Shown here in pieces: positions 36,182-45,797 of a DNA stretch of 64,000 nt. Under the pieces are notes generated by a model that searched no databases, was not told the DNA's origin, and saw only the letters and a list, made by a program, of their open reading frames with translations. The translations under genes and the position numbers were made by a program. The stretch comes from Kiritimatiellota bacterium B12222 (GTDB lineage: Bacteria; Verrucomicrobiota; Kiritimatiellia; SS1-B-03-39; UBA6053), in the NCBI GenBank assembly GCA_029719485.1, contig CP120722.1, positions 3,472,001 through 3,536,000 on the forward strand, read 5' to 3'. The first letter of the stretch is position 1. Each line of letters opens with the position of its first letter.

Positions 36182-37902
36182 AATCCGGCCTCCATCGTTA
36201 CAGGTCCCATATACACCACCGCACGATCCTGCCATCTCACCGAAGACAAGGTCTCGATATAGCGGTCAGGTTGCACACTATCGGCATAAAACCAGCCCTG
36301 CTTCTCCTGAAAATCCTTTCCGGGAAACAACAGCGTTTTTCGTGGGTTTTGTTCATCCAAGATCTTCGCAGCCAACTGAGGATTCACCTTCAGCAAGGCT
36401 TTCTCCACTCCGGGCGCAAGATCTTCCACCATCCACCAGCCCCCTTTCTCATCTCGAATCAATAAACGGGTAAAGGTGGCATCTACCGTGGAGAGCACCG
36501 AAGGTTCCGCCCCACGTTTAAAGATCACTTCCGAGCGATTGCTCCGGGTACGACGCAGTACTTGAGCCTGAATACTCCGGTTTTCAAACCAACTCCCCTC
36601 CCATCCTCCATTCTCAAGTTGTCGATATCGAAGAGCGCGATCCGATCGGTCACCATCCGATGCCACCGCATAAAGCTCCGTGCCTTCAGGCAGCGAAAAT
36701 TGATCATTCAACAACACACCCGTTCGGGACACCTGCTCTTGAACCAGCACTTCCACATCCAATTCAGGCACCAACAATACCGTCACCGCACGCTGCCCTT
36801 TCCCTCCAAATCCATCAGAGAGCACAATCACCAGCCCCACCAGCAAACTTAACCCCAACGACAGCAGTGGCGTGGTCCATATCACTTGCAAGGTATTCTT
36901 TTTCCGAAACGAAACCCATAAATTTAAGGGTCCCAATAAGCCCGCCATCAAAATCACAATCAACATGATTCCCCCAAATGACTTTGAAATCTCCGGAATG
37001 GCTTCCGCTAATTCCCAAACCTGACGATCATAGGCCTTCTCGTGCGCAAGCGTTTGGTCTATGGTCGACATATTTTGCAGCCGGGCGATAAATTCGAATG
37101 GCGACAAATAGTTCATACCCATAATACGCCCCGCTCCAATCATCTCCCTCGGAACGGTTTTTTCTGAAATCAACAACACCTGCCCTCCACCAGCTACCCA
37201 ACGTCGTATCATGGCCTGAGACACGGACAAGGCCTGCCACTCCTCCAAGGTCATCACCAAAACATCCAGCCCCGACAAACCACTTACATCACTCGGCATG
37301 GCCGCAAAATCTAATGCACTGATATAAATCGTAGAAGCTGAGTTATCTAATTGTTCCAAGATTTCATCATATTCCCAGTGATCACGATTCACCCGCAATT
37401 CAGGAGAAAATCCCACCAAGGTAACTCGTTTATTGGAACTGTAATGATTAGGGCTCGAATAGAGTAGTGTCTGTTGCTGCCCCCCTGATCCCGGTCCACT
37501 CACTTTTACTTCAATTTTTTTCCGATCATAATCTCCAAATTCCGTATTTGGAAACACCGGTATCTCCCAGGAAACCGTTTTTGCACTTTGTGCATCTACC
37601 TCAACCTCGCGCACACTTTGGATTTTCTTTTCATTGTTCCATCCTTCCGAGACTGAAAAAATCACTTTCCACCGCCCCGCTTTGTTCATATGATTGACCA
37701 CCCGAAAATTGTGTACGGCCACCCCTCGCTGGGGCACCATATCCACCAAAGAGGATTCCATGGTGATCTCTACTTTTTCAGCATCCAATCCATGAATCCG
37801 TTCTGCAGCCCTTCCCGGTAGGCTCCCTACGCACATTAGAGCGACAGCTAACGTTAAAATATTAATCTTTTGGCGGAAAATCAGAGAAAATAATGTGGGC
37901 AT
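36178..37902 (-). CDS. Exported membrane protein at the head of the ABC/VWA operon
   Basis: A 574-residue protein with an N-terminal signal or anchor (ILTLAVALMCVGSLPGRA), a beta domain, a central alpha/beta region with LDVLVMTLEEWQALSVSQAMIRRWVAGGGQVLLIS that resembles the amidotransferase-like fold of GldG/DUF4350 proteins, and two membrane helices at about 310-375 (FGGIMLIVILMAGLLGPLNLW and LLSLGLSLLVGLVIVL). The C-terminal part is a soluble beta domain. It probably forms the periplasmic component of the ABC complex encoded next. The function is unknown. The start ATG 37902 faces the divergent gene at 38010 across about 107 bases that must contain both promoters. Confidence 0.7.
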   Translation of the reverse strand: MPTLFSLIFRQKINILTLAVALMCVGSLPGRAAERIHGLDAEKVEITMESSLVDMVPQRGVAVHNFRVVNHMNKAGRWKVIFSVSEGWNNEKKIQSVREVEVDAQSAKTVSWEIPVFPNTEFGDYDRKKIEVKVSGPGSGGQQQTLLYSSPNHYSSNKRVTLVGFSPELRVNRDHWEYDEILEQLDNSASTIYISALDFAAMPSDVSGLSGLDVLVMTLEEWQALSVSQAMIRRWVAGGGQVLLISEKTVPREMIGAGRIMGMNYLSPFEFIARLQNMSTIDQTLAHEKAYDRQVWELAEAIPEISKSFGGIMLIVILMAGLLGPLNLWVSFRKKNTLQVIWTTPLLSLGLSLLVGLVIVLSDGFGGKGQRAVTVLLVPELDVEVLVQEQVSRTGVLLNDQFSLPEGTELYAVASDGDRSDRALRYRQLENGGWEGSWFENRSIQAQVLRRTRSNRSEVIFKRGAEPSVLSTVDATFTRLLIRDEKGGWWMVEDLAPGVEKALLKVNPQLAAKILDEQNPRKTLLFPGKDFQEKQGWFYADSVQPDRYIETLSSVRWQDRAVVYMGPVTMEAGL

Positions 37903-38009
37903 GTCAAACTCCTAACTCTCTACCTTCATTTGGCTAGCGTAAACTCATCGTGGAATCAAAAAACCAGTGGGCATCCTTCACTTGACGAACAGGCCTTTCG
38001 CGGTCTAAG

Positions 38010-40106
38010 TTGCATTCAACAACCCTTAAGGATTTTCCATTGATTTTTGACGAACATAGCTATTCTCCTGAGTGGATCTCACAATTCACTTTATCCGCAA
38101 CTGAAAAATCAGTAGCCCCCTCGCCCTTGTATGCCTTGGAAACCCAAGGCATTCTGGGTGGTTTTGGTGGACATGCCGACCGCTGGCGCTTTGAATCGGG
38201 ATTGGGAGCCGAAGTGGACATCACGGAGACCCTACTCACTTACTGCGGATTTAGACTGACCTTCGCCAACGAACAAGTCTATGAAATGTTTGTGCTGCGC
38301 CCTGACATCCTCATCGGCAGCCTCCCCGCCCGTGCAAAACCTGAACTATTTGCCTCCGATCAGCAAACCATTCAAAAAGGAGACGCCTCCTTCCTTGAAC
38401 TCGACGGCGTGAGCATCGGCTTGCAACTCAAAACCGAAGGCACTCAAAAATATTTTGCCATCGGCATCGATCCCGCCACCGATACCTGCGCAAGCTTGAT
38501 CTCTTCCAGTCTTGAAAACATTCAAACTCAACTGGCAGAACTGAAAACCCAACAGTTTTCACTGAGGGAAGAGTGGTGCAAACGCCTGCCTGAGACCTAC
38601 CAGTCCGAAAATCAAGGCGCAATGTTTGAACGTGTCCACGGATTAATCCAAGCGGCCAACGGTCCCTTTAAGAGTGCCTGGATTTTAGACGAACAACTCG
38701 AACGTCCCGGCCTCACAGTGGCACAAACGGTCAACATCATCCCCGCCGTAGCCCTCTACAGTCCTGATCAAGCCTGCGAACTCCTCGAAACCTTCCTGAA
38801 CCTGCCTCCTCTCGCCTCAGGTGCTTGGGCCGCAAGCTACTACCTGGATGGTCATCCCGACCCGACGCCCTTTCCTGCCTTGCCCAACATTTGCGCAATC
38901 TTGGCCACCCTACCCAAGGAAATCTTCACCCGTATCGATGCCAAAACGGTGCAGACCCGTTGCGAACAACATCTGCGCTCCTTCTTACCCAAAGATCCCA
39001 GCCAAGGTCTACCACAATGGCAAAGCGCCGCACAAGCCTTCACCCCCGAAGTCACCGATCCCTCAGAGCTCAAACAATTTGATTTGGCAGCCTTACTGGT
39101 CACCGAAATTGAAGCCCTGCAAACCCTCTCGGGTAACCATAACTTGCTCGAAGCTGAAGCGAAACAGTTGTCAGCAAGCATTTGGGAGGGATACTGGTCC
39201 TCCAAACGCAAACGCCTTGTGGATCAAACCCTGGACGGAAAAGAAGCCCGTCGGGTAACCGCCGGTGGACTGATTCCTTTACTGTGGAAACGGACAGGCA
39301 AAACCGAATTTGCTGCCTTACGTCAGTGCCTCTTTCATACGGACGAATTGCGTGCCCCCGAAGGAATTCGCCAGTGGCAGGCCAAAAAAGAAGATCCCAT
39401 TCAACCACCCGTACACCCACGCACCCAACATCTCTTCGTCCCCCTGTTACAAAAACTCCCCGGCGAAGCCGCAGCCCTGTTGTCTGCAGATTGGCACCGG
39501 CTCTTTACCGCCGACCCCGGATACTCCCATCCTGAAACCGCGGCCCTGCAAATTCGTCTCATCCCTTACGCCAACCGTATCAACCCTCATTTAGAACGCT
39601 ACCCTGCTTGGGTACGGTCCATGGAAAAACATCGCAAAGGACTGGTGACCACAGCCTCCATCATACTGTTGCTCATCCCCGCGGCCTTCAGCATTTCCTT
39701 CGCCTTGCGCAAAGACTATAACTGGTCAGAAGAAACCTTGGTCGCCGGCCATGCCGAAACCTTGGTCACCATGGGCAATCTTCCCGAGGCCGTGAAGACC
39801 TACACCCGCCTGATTGATAATTCCCGCATCGATGCCCGCTTAAATCAATATTATTTAAGCCGCGGAGACCTTCAATTTAAACAGGAAAATTATCAGGAAG
39901 CTTTGGACGACTATCTAAAAGCCGTGGAACTCGACCCCATCGGCAATCTCTACCGAGCACGCTGGAATTTGGCGCAAGCCTATGCCCGCGTAGGTCAATA
40001 CGACCAAGCCATTGAGACCATTCAGGCCTTTATTGATGAATATGGAGAGGAGTTGCCCTCCTATCGTGTCCGTGGCACCCACGCGATCACCCTCTGGTCA
40101 GAATGA
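38010..40106 (+). CDS. Six-hairpin glycosidase-like protein with a membrane segment and TPR domain
   Basis: This frame of 698 residues has TTG 38010 as its only early start codon; the first ATG is near residue 90. The N-terminal part is beta-rich (LGGFGGHADRWRFESGLG), and residues 190-530 are mainly helical, with patterns like (alpha/alpha)6 glycosidases of GH63 type (GAWAASYYLDGHPDP, AGGLIPLLWKR). A single membrane helix lies at about 547-566, and TPR repeats at about 578-690 (LQFKQENYQEALDDYLKAVELDP). No signal peptide is seen, so the glycosidase-like part would lie in the cytoplasm. The role is unknown. It overlaps the next lipoprotein gene by 4 bases. Confidence 0.65.
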   Translation: MHSTTLKDFPLIFDEHSYSPEWISQFTLSATEKSVAPSPLYALETQGILGGFGGHADRWRFESGLGAEVDITETLLTYCGFRLTFANEQVYEMFVLRPDILIGSLPARAKPELFASDQQTIQKGDASFLELDGVSIGLQLKTEGTQKYFAIGIDPATDTCASLISSSLENIQTQLAELKTQQFSLREEWCKRLPETYQSENQGAMFERVHGLIQAANGPFKSAWILDEQLERPGLTVAQTVNIIPAVALYSPDQACELLETFLNLPPLASGAWAASYYLDGHPDPTPFPALPNICAILATLPKEIFTRIDAKTVQTRCEQHLRSFLPKDPSQGLPQWQSAAQAFTPEVTDPSELKQFDLAALLVTEIEALQTLSGNHNLLEAEAKQLSASIWEGYWSSKRKRLVDQTLDGKEARRVTAGGLIPLLWKRTGKTEFAALRQCLFHTDELRAPEGIRQWQAKKEDPIQPPVHPRTQHLFVPLLQKLPGEAAALLSADWHRLFTADPGYSHPETAALQIRLIPYANRINPHLERYPAWVRSMEKHRKGLVTTASIILLLIPAAFSISFALRKDYNWSEETLVAGHAETLVTMGNLPEAVKTYTRLIDNSRIDARLNQYYLSRGDLQFKQENYQEALDDYLKAVELDPIGNLYRARWNLAQAYARVGQYDQAIETIQAFIDEYGEELPSYRVRGTHAITLWSE

Positions 40107-40462
40107 AGATCAGATTGATTCTCGGCTGTCTTGGACTCCTTCTGCTCAGTAGCTGTTATCGTCCCTCTACCAAAAATTTGGTCCTGGTCCTCCCCGAAAC
40201 GGAAGGCAACCCGCAAGAGTTAGAACTCTTGCGTCAAGAATTGTTGAGTGAACAAGAACGGCTCCGCGATGAAATTCTTTTTTACAAAGAAATCATCGTT
40301 CATCCCGAGGCCTCCTGTTTGGAAATCACCTACTATCGGCGACATCTTGCCGATATGAACGTGATCATGAAACTGAACAATTTAGGCTATACGGTCAATT
40401 CTCTTCCGGGAGATGACGCCAAACGTGATGCATTCAGGCAAACGCATCAGCTTTCGGAGTAG
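40103..40462 (+). CDS. Small lipoprotein of unknown function
   Basis: A 119-residue protein with a lipoprotein signal (LILGCLGLLLLSSC, cysteine near residue 18) and a short mature helical part rich in Glu, Leu and Arg (QELELLRQELLSEQERL, coiled-coil-like). It carries one further cysteine and no known domain. Its ATG overlaps the stop of the TPR protein gene (ATGA), so both products are probably made together and may interact at the envelope. The Xer recombinase gene starts 2 bases later. Confidence 0.7.
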   Translation: MKIRLILGCLGLLLLSSCYRPSTKNLVLVLPETEGNPQELELLRQELLSEQERLRDEILFYKEIIVHPEASCLEITYYRRHLADMNVIMKLNNLGYTVNSLPGDDAKRDAFRQTHQLSE

Positions 40463-40464
40463 TT

Positions 40465-41358
40465 GTGCAAAAAGCCATTACCCTTTTCCTGGATGCCATG
40501 CTCATCGAACGCGGTCTCTCGTCCGAAACAGGCAAAGCCTACGCCAGTGATTTAAAAGCCTTTTATGAGTGGTTAACCCCTGCCGAACGGGCCGACCTCA
40601 CCCAAGTCAATCGTAGCCGTTTCACCGGCTTTCTCATGCAGGGCCGTAAAGAAGGACTCAAGCCCACCACGATTGCCCGACGCCTTGTGTCCATCAAAAT
40701 GTTTTTTCGCTTTTTGAGCGCCGAAGGACTCATCAATCAAGATCTCACCGCTTGTTTAGATAGTCCCAAATTATGGAGACACCTGCCCGAGATCTTATCC
40801 CCGGATCAAGTCGATCGTCTCTTGAAACAACCAGATAAAAAATCAGTAAAAGGCCAAAGAGATCGTGCCATGTTGGAGCTGATGTATGCCTGCGGACTCC
40901 GGGTCAGCGAATTGGTCACCTTGCAACTTCATCAACTTCATTTTGACGATGGCTATATCCGGATTCGAGGAAAAGGACGTAAGGAACGCCTTGTCCCGGT
41001 AGCCAAAAGCTCTGCCAAACAAGTCCAAGCCTATTTAGACCATGTTCGCCCTCTGTTGATTCACAATCCACTCGACGCCGCCCAAACCGTCTTTCTCTCC
41101 GTGAGAGGGAAAGCTCTGACCCGCGTGCGGATTTGGCAGCTCATTCGCGAACTCGCCACCGAAGCAGGACTCCCCCATGGCGTACACCCCCATAGCCTCC
41201 GTCACAGCTTTGCCAGTCACTTACTTAGTGCAGGTGCACCCTTGCGTACCATTCAGGAAATGTTAGGGCACGCCGACATTTCCACGACTCAGATCTACAC
41301 CCACGTAGATCAACAACGTTTAAAACAAGTGCACAGCGCCTTTCACCCTCGAGCCTAA
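40465..41358 (+). CDS. XerC/XerD-type tyrosine recombinase
   Basis: The 297-residue protein has the N-terminal SAM-like domain and the catalytic C-terminal domain of Xer recombinases. The six active residues are visible: R146 (GLRVSE), K170 (GKGRKERLVP), H243 and R246 (HPHSLRHSFA), H269 (GHADIS) and the nucleophile Y278 (TQIYTH). Xer pairs resolve chromosome dimers at dif, or act as mobile-element integrases; the length and the core-gene neighbours support the housekeeping type (XerD rather than XerC by eye, not secure). GTG 40465 is the start, 2 bases after the lipoprotein stop. Confidence 0.92.
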   Translation: MQKAITLFLDAMLIERGLSSETGKAYASDLKAFYEWLTPAERADLTQVNRSRFTGFLMQGRKEGLKPTTIARRLVSIKMFFRFLSAEGLINQDLTACLDSPKLWRHLPEILSPDQVDRLLKQPDKKSVKGQRDRAMLELMYACGLRVSELVTLQLHQLHFDDGYIRIRGKGRKERLVPVAKSSAKQVQAYLDHVRPLLIHNPLDAAQTVFLSVRGKALTRVRIWQLIRELATEAGLPHGVHPHSLRHSFASHLLSAGAPLRTIQEMLGHADISTTQIYTHVDQQRLKQVHSAFHPRA

Positions 41359-41432
41359 TTCATGAACGATTATCTTTCCCATCACGCGCTTCGCAAAACC
41401 GAAGCCACGCCCATCGTCTCTGGAGTCGGTTT

Positions 41433-44400
41433 GTGAATCCCGAAACCCTCCAAGACCTTCGGGATCAACTCAGCTACGAATTACCCTACACCGTCGTAAA
41501 ACGTGGGGAGGATTTAGCCCAAAAGAATGCCGTAGAAATCATCATTGACTCAGCAATCGAACTCTTTGCACACGTACAGGGATCTCAAAGCCAACCCTAT
41601 GAAGTGGGAATCGTCGCCGAAAACATCAACACGGAAGGCGCAGATTATCTATTTTGTAACTGCATGTTTTTCAGCAAAGAACAAGTGGGATGCAAACATT
41701 TGGTGGCCTTGCTCGATACAAAACTGAAAAAGAGAAGCTCCCACGCTCCTCAGCGCCCCGACTGGGAAAAGCGCCTGCAAAAAATTCAAGCGCTTCAAAA
41801 AGAGATCCCCCCCCCTGCACCCGCCCCCATGCCCGCCCAAGGGGAACTTAAATTTTTGCTCGATCAAAAACATCCCGTCGAGGGAGACACCTTGATGCTG
41901 GCTCCCTGTTCTCTCACGAAAAACGAAGAGGGCCAACAGATCTTTAAACCCTTAAATGTCAATCTCGCCTGGGAAGAGAATTGGAATCCCAAAGACCGCG
42001 CATGTTTTGAAAGGTTGATGGGAATCGTTTTCGAAGAAAACTGCGGATTCATGCAGTATCGGACTGAAAAAAGACTGCCCATCCCCTTTCTGAACTTAGA
42101 CAATCTCTTACCTGAATTATTGGACCAAGAACGCATCTATTTAAATGCACCCGATGCCCCCCCTCGCCTGCTGCATAATCACATGTCCCAAGCCTGGGAA
42201 GTCCTCCTAAAGGGAAACTCACAAGGACAGGAACTCAGTATCGAAGGCGTATTTGCCTATGAAGACCAACAACGGGAATTTTCAGAGGCAGCCCTCACCT
42301 TGGATCAAGGATACATCATTTGGACAGATGGCATCAGCCGTTTTAAAAATCCACAACAACATTCCTGGTGCGTGGATCTTTTTCAAAACGGTGAAATCAA
42401 GGTACCCTCCACCCAAGTAAAATCCTTTATTTCATCCATCTACGAGCTCCCCCACTTGCCCAAATTAGAGCTTCCCCCTGAACTCAGTAGCCCCACCAAT
42501 CAACTCGATCTTCACATAGAACTTGCCCTGGAGTTTCACCCCGATTTCCCCATCAACATCATAGGGCGATTATTTTTCAACTACGACGACTATAAAACCC
42601 ACAGCGACAACCATAAAACCCAAATCTATTTTCCTGAAACCAACTCTCTGTTGATCAGGGACATGCAGGGAGAACAGGAAGCCATCCAGATGCTGACACA
42701 ACTGGGAGGCCAGTTCATTCCTAAAATTTGGAATCAAGAGATGGGAGAATGGAAATTTTCGAATATCCCTCTCCCCCTCCTGGTCAGTAAATTAGGCGAT
42801 GAAGGATGGACGCTGGTGTGGAACGGAAAAAATATCCATCACTCGTCTAGTTTCAGTTTAGATGTTCGCTCTTCCGGAGTAGACTGGTTTGATGTCGAAG
42901 GAAAATTGGCCTTCGACGAAGAAAACGTGCCCTTTCCTGAACTGTTAAAAGCCGTTAAAAACGGCGAACATCTTATTGCGCTGCCCAATGGCGGTCAGGG
43001 CTGGATTCCTGAAGAAATCAGGGAACAAATTGAACTCTTGGGAAAAATGGGCTCGGTGGAAAGCAATCAAAACGCCCTGCGTTTTCAAGGCGCCCAGTCC
43101 CTCATGCTCGACATGTTGCTCTCCCAACAACCGGATGTAGATTGGGATGAAAAATCGCGAACCTTGCAACAAAAATTGCGGGCCATTTCTTCTCCAGAAC
43201 CCTTTACCCCCCCCGACTCCTTCAATGGAGATCTGCGGGCCTATCAAAAAGAAGGCCTCGGCTGGTTGATCTACCTCAAAGAATTAGGCATTCATGGCTG
43301 TTTGGCCGATGACATGGGACTGGGTAAAACCGTGCAAGTACTCGCATTGCTAGAACATTGCCGTTTACAAAATGCCGGTCCCTCTTTCGTGGTCATGCCC
43401 AAATCTCTGATCTACAACTGGCAAGCCGAAGCTGCAAAATTCACCCCCAAGTTGCGGGTGGCCGTTTTACACGGTCCCCAGCGACCCAAATCGGTAGCGG
43501 AACTCCCCGAGGCCGACCTGTATTTAAGCAGCTATCCCCTGGTGATTCGTGATGCACATTGGCTGAAAAATATGGACTTCCATTACGTGATTTTGGACGA
43601 ATCCCAGGCCATCAAAAATGAAGGGACCAAAAGTCATAAAGCCTGCCGTCTGCTCAAAAGTCGACACCGCCTCACCATGACCGGTACCCCCGTGGAAAAT
43701 CGACTCGATGACCTCTGGAGCCAACTTAATTTCCTGAATCCAGGACTTTTGGGCACCATTAAAAATCAGGGAAGTCGCGAACTATCCCACGAAGGATTGG
43801 ATAAAGTAGCTGTAGCCCTGCGACCTTTCTTGTTGAGACGTACCAAAGAAATGGTCGCCACCGATTTACCCGAAAAAATTGAAGAAACTCTGATCTGTGA
43901 CATGCTCCCCAAACAGGCCAAAGCCTACAAGGAACTGCAGTCCTATTACCGAAAAGCGCTCACCAAATCCGTGAACGATAAGGGCTTAAATCAATCGAAA
44001 ATCATGGTACTCGAAGCCCTTCTCCGATTGCGTCAAACGGCCTGTCATCCCGGATTGGTCGATCCCGATAAAATGAGTCTGGGTAGCGGAAAACTTCAGG
44101 TCATGATGGAACTGCTGGAAGATATTCTACCTGCAGGCCACAAAGTCTTGATCTTTTCACAATTCACCTCCTTTTTGTCGATCGTCAAATCCCAACTCGA
44201 CCAACAAGAGATCCCCTACGCCTACTTGGATGGCAAAAGCAAAGACCGCCAAGCTGAAATTGATCGCTTTCAAACTCAGGAAGATTGCCCCGTATTCCTG
44301 ATTAGCCTCAAAGCCGGAGGCGTAGGACTCAACCTTACCGCTGCAGATTATATTTTGTTGTTAGATCCCTGGTGGAATCCCGCGGTAGAAGCCCAAGCCA

Positions 44401-44594
44401 TCGATCGGGCCCATCGTATCGGCCAAACCAAAAAAGTAATCGCCTATCGCATCGTCAGCAAAGACAGCATCGAAGATAAAATTCTTCAACTTCAACAAAA
44501 GAAACGCGAACTGGCAGACGCCATACTCCGTGAAGAAAACAGTATTCTCAGCGGCCTCAGCCCGGAAGATCTTGAATTTCTATTAGGTGTATAG
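41433..44594 (+). CDS. SWIM-domain SNF2/RapA-like helicase
   Basis: This 1053-residue protein starts at GTG 41433. An N-terminal SWIM zinc finger (YLFCNCMFF...VGCKHL, CxCxnCxH) is followed by a long beta region and a complete SNF2-type ATPase: Walker A DDMGLGKTVQ near residue 625, DESQ motif II near 721, TGTPVENRLDDLWS (motif III), and later motifs FSQFTSFLS and GGVGLNLTAADYILLLDPWWNPAVEAQAIDRAHRIGQ. Bacterial members of this group are thought to remodel RNA polymerase or protein-DNA complexes. A 24-codon frame (41362-41436) ends in GTGA overlap with its start. Confidence 0.94.
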   Translation: MNPETLQDLRDQLSYELPYTVVKRGEDLAQKNAVEIIIDSAIELFAHVQGSQSQPYEVGIVAENINTEGADYLFCNCMFFSKEQVGCKHLVALLDTKLKKRSSHAPQRPDWEKRLQKIQALQKEIPPPAPAPMPAQGELKFLLDQKHPVEGDTLMLAPCSLTKNEEGQQIFKPLNVNLAWEENWNPKDRACFERLMGIVFEENCGFMQYRTEKRLPIPFLNLDNLLPELLDQERIYLNAPDAPPRLLHNHMSQAWEVLLKGNSQGQELSIEGVFAYEDQQREFSEAALTLDQGYIIWTDGISRFKNPQQHSWCVDLFQNGEIKVPSTQVKSFISSIYELPHLPKLELPPELSSPTNQLDLHIELALEFHPDFPINIIGRLFFNYDDYKTHSDNHKTQIYFPETNSLLIRDMQGEQEAIQMLTQLGGQFIPKIWNQEMGEWKFSNIPLPLLVSKLGDEGWTLVWNGKNIHHSSSFSLDVRSSGVDWFDVEGKLAFDEENVPFPELLKAVKNGEHLIALPNGGQGWIPEEIREQIELLGKMGSVESNQNALRFQGAQSLMLDMLLSQQPDVDWDEKSRTLQQKLRAISSPEPFTPPDSFNGDLRAYQKEGLGWLIYLKELGIHGCLADDMGLGKTVQVLALLEHCRLQNAGPSFVVMPKSLIYNWQAEAAKFTPKLRVAVLHGPQRPKSVAELPEADLYLSSYPLVIRDAHWLKNMDFHYVILDESQAIKNEGTKSHKACRLLKSRHRLTMTGTPVENRLDDLWSQLNFLNPGLLGTIKNQGSRELSHEGLDKVAVALRPFLLRRTKEMVATDLPEKIEETLICDMLPKQAKAYKELQSYYRKALTKSVNDKGLNQSKIMVLEALLRLRQTACHPGLVDPDKMSLGSGKLQVMMELLEDILPAGHKVLIFSQFTSFLSIVKSQLDQQEIPYAYLDGKSKDRQAEIDRFQTQEDCPVFLISLKAGGVGLNLTAADYILLLDPWWNPAVEAQAIDRAHRIGQTKKVIAYRIVSKDSIEDKILQLQQKKRELADAILREENSILSGLSPEDLEFLLGV

Positions 44595-44701
44595 CAAAAG
44601 ACTTCCTCAAGCTGCACTCTTGCGCAGATTCCAAAACATGCTAAGGCCAGCAAACGCCTTCTTTTCGACCAAATCCATGCGCCTTTCCCTAGGCCTTCCC
44701 C

Positions 44702-45424
44702 ATGAACAACAAAGAATTCAAAATTTTCCAAAAACATCTCGGTTATAAGTTTAAAAAACGAACCTGGTTGGAAACAGCACTCACCCATCCCAGTTACCGA
44801 CATGAAGGGGATGCCGATCAGTTGAGTGACAATCAGCGCTTGGAATTTTTAGGTGATGCCGTGGTCGGCTTGCTCTCCGCGGAGTACCTTTACGCCATCG
44901 AACCTCCCTTGGATGAAGGCTCTATGACCAAATTTAGAAGTATGGTCACCAGCCGAAGTGGATTATCCGTGTTGGCCTTGGAGTGGGACATTGGTCCACG
45001 TTTACGTTTGGGCAAGGGAGAAGCACAGTCAGGTGGCGCTGAACGCGAATCCAACCTTGCAGATGCCGTGGAAGCGGTCATTGGTGCGGTATTTCAAGAC
45101 GGAGGCATGAAAGCCTGCCGCAAGTTGTTCTCCCGTCACTTTGAACCTCGCCTGGCCTCTCTGCTGGAAGAAAAGGATATCCAAGTCATCAAAGATAACC
45201 CCAAGGGCAGTCTTCAAGAACACTTTCAAAGCAATTATCAAGAAGCCCCGGAATACAGGATCTTGTCCGAAGAAGGGCCCGCACATGACCGCATGTACGT
45301 CGCCGGAGTATTTATCAAAGATGAACAAATTGGCGAAGGTTCCGCCCCCAGCAAACGCATGGCTGAAGCGCAGGCGGCAGCACAAGCTCTCGCTGAACTG
45401 AAAACAGCATCACCCGACACCTAA
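44702..45424 (+). CDS. rnc: Ribonuclease III
   Basis: The 240-residue protein has the RNase III signature NQRLEFLGDAVV (E48, D52 in the active site), an ALTHPSY box before it, the second acidic pair in ESNLADAVEAVIGAVF, and a C-terminal double-stranded RNA-binding domain (about 165-232; NPKGSLQEHFQ, GEGSAPSKRMAEAQAAAQAL). It processes rRNA precursors and other structured RNA. It stands 107 bases after the SNF2 gene and converges with a small gene whose stop lies 6 bases away. Confidence 0.97.
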   Translation: MNNKEFKIFQKHLGYKFKKRTWLETALTHPSYRHEGDADQLSDNQRLEFLGDAVVGLLSAEYLYAIEPPLDEGSMTKFRSMVTSRSGLSVLALEWDIGPRLRLGKGEAQSGGAERESNLADAVEAVIGAVFQDGGMKACRKLFSRHFEPRLASLLEEKDIQVIKDNPKGSLQEHFQSNYQEAPEYRILSEEGPAHDRMYVAGVFIKDEQIGEGSAPSKRMAEAQAAAQALAELKTASPDT

Positions 45425-45430
45425 AAGGTC

Positions 45431-45796
45431 TTACTTCGTCAACGTCTGTTGTGGGATATAGACCGTCTGCGTTCCGATTTCCGCAAAAGGTTTAACCGCG
45501 ATCGATTTGGGTTTCAGCACATAAACCCGTATTTCCGTACCAGCCCCGTATGCAGCTTGCGTCGTCAGCCGAAGATCGGATTGCTTTATTTTGAAAAGTC
45601 GATCAGCACCATAGTGCCATTTGCTGACAAAATAGTGATACCCTGCGTCACTGCCTTGATAAAAGTACCCTCGGAACGTGGGCGATGAATTCAGGATGAA
45701 AGCCTGATCCACCTCAACCGATGGCCTCTCGCGCGTCTCAGAGCAATATCCGAGCGGCAACCCCCAACAGAGAAGGACGAAAAATACAGCTCTCAT
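45431..45796 (-). CDS. Small exported protein of unknown function
   Basis: A 121-residue protein with a signal peptide (MRAVFFVLLCWGLPLGYC) and a mature beta-rich part including YFYQGSDAGYHYFVSKWHYGAD and EIRVYVLKPKSIAV. It has one cysteine in the signal (position 18) that could be a lipobox, but LPLGYC is a poor match. No family is recognised. It is the last gene of the minus-strand operon headed by the aminotransferase, starting 1 base after the TauE/SafE stop. Confidence 0.65.
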   Translation of the reverse strand: MRAVFFVLLCWGLPLGYCSETRERPSVEVDQAFILNSSPTFRGYFYQGSDAGYHYFVSKWHYGADRLFKIKQSDLRLTTQAAYGAGTEIRVYVLKPKSIAVKPFAEIGTQTVYIPQQTLTK

Positions 45797-45797
45797 T

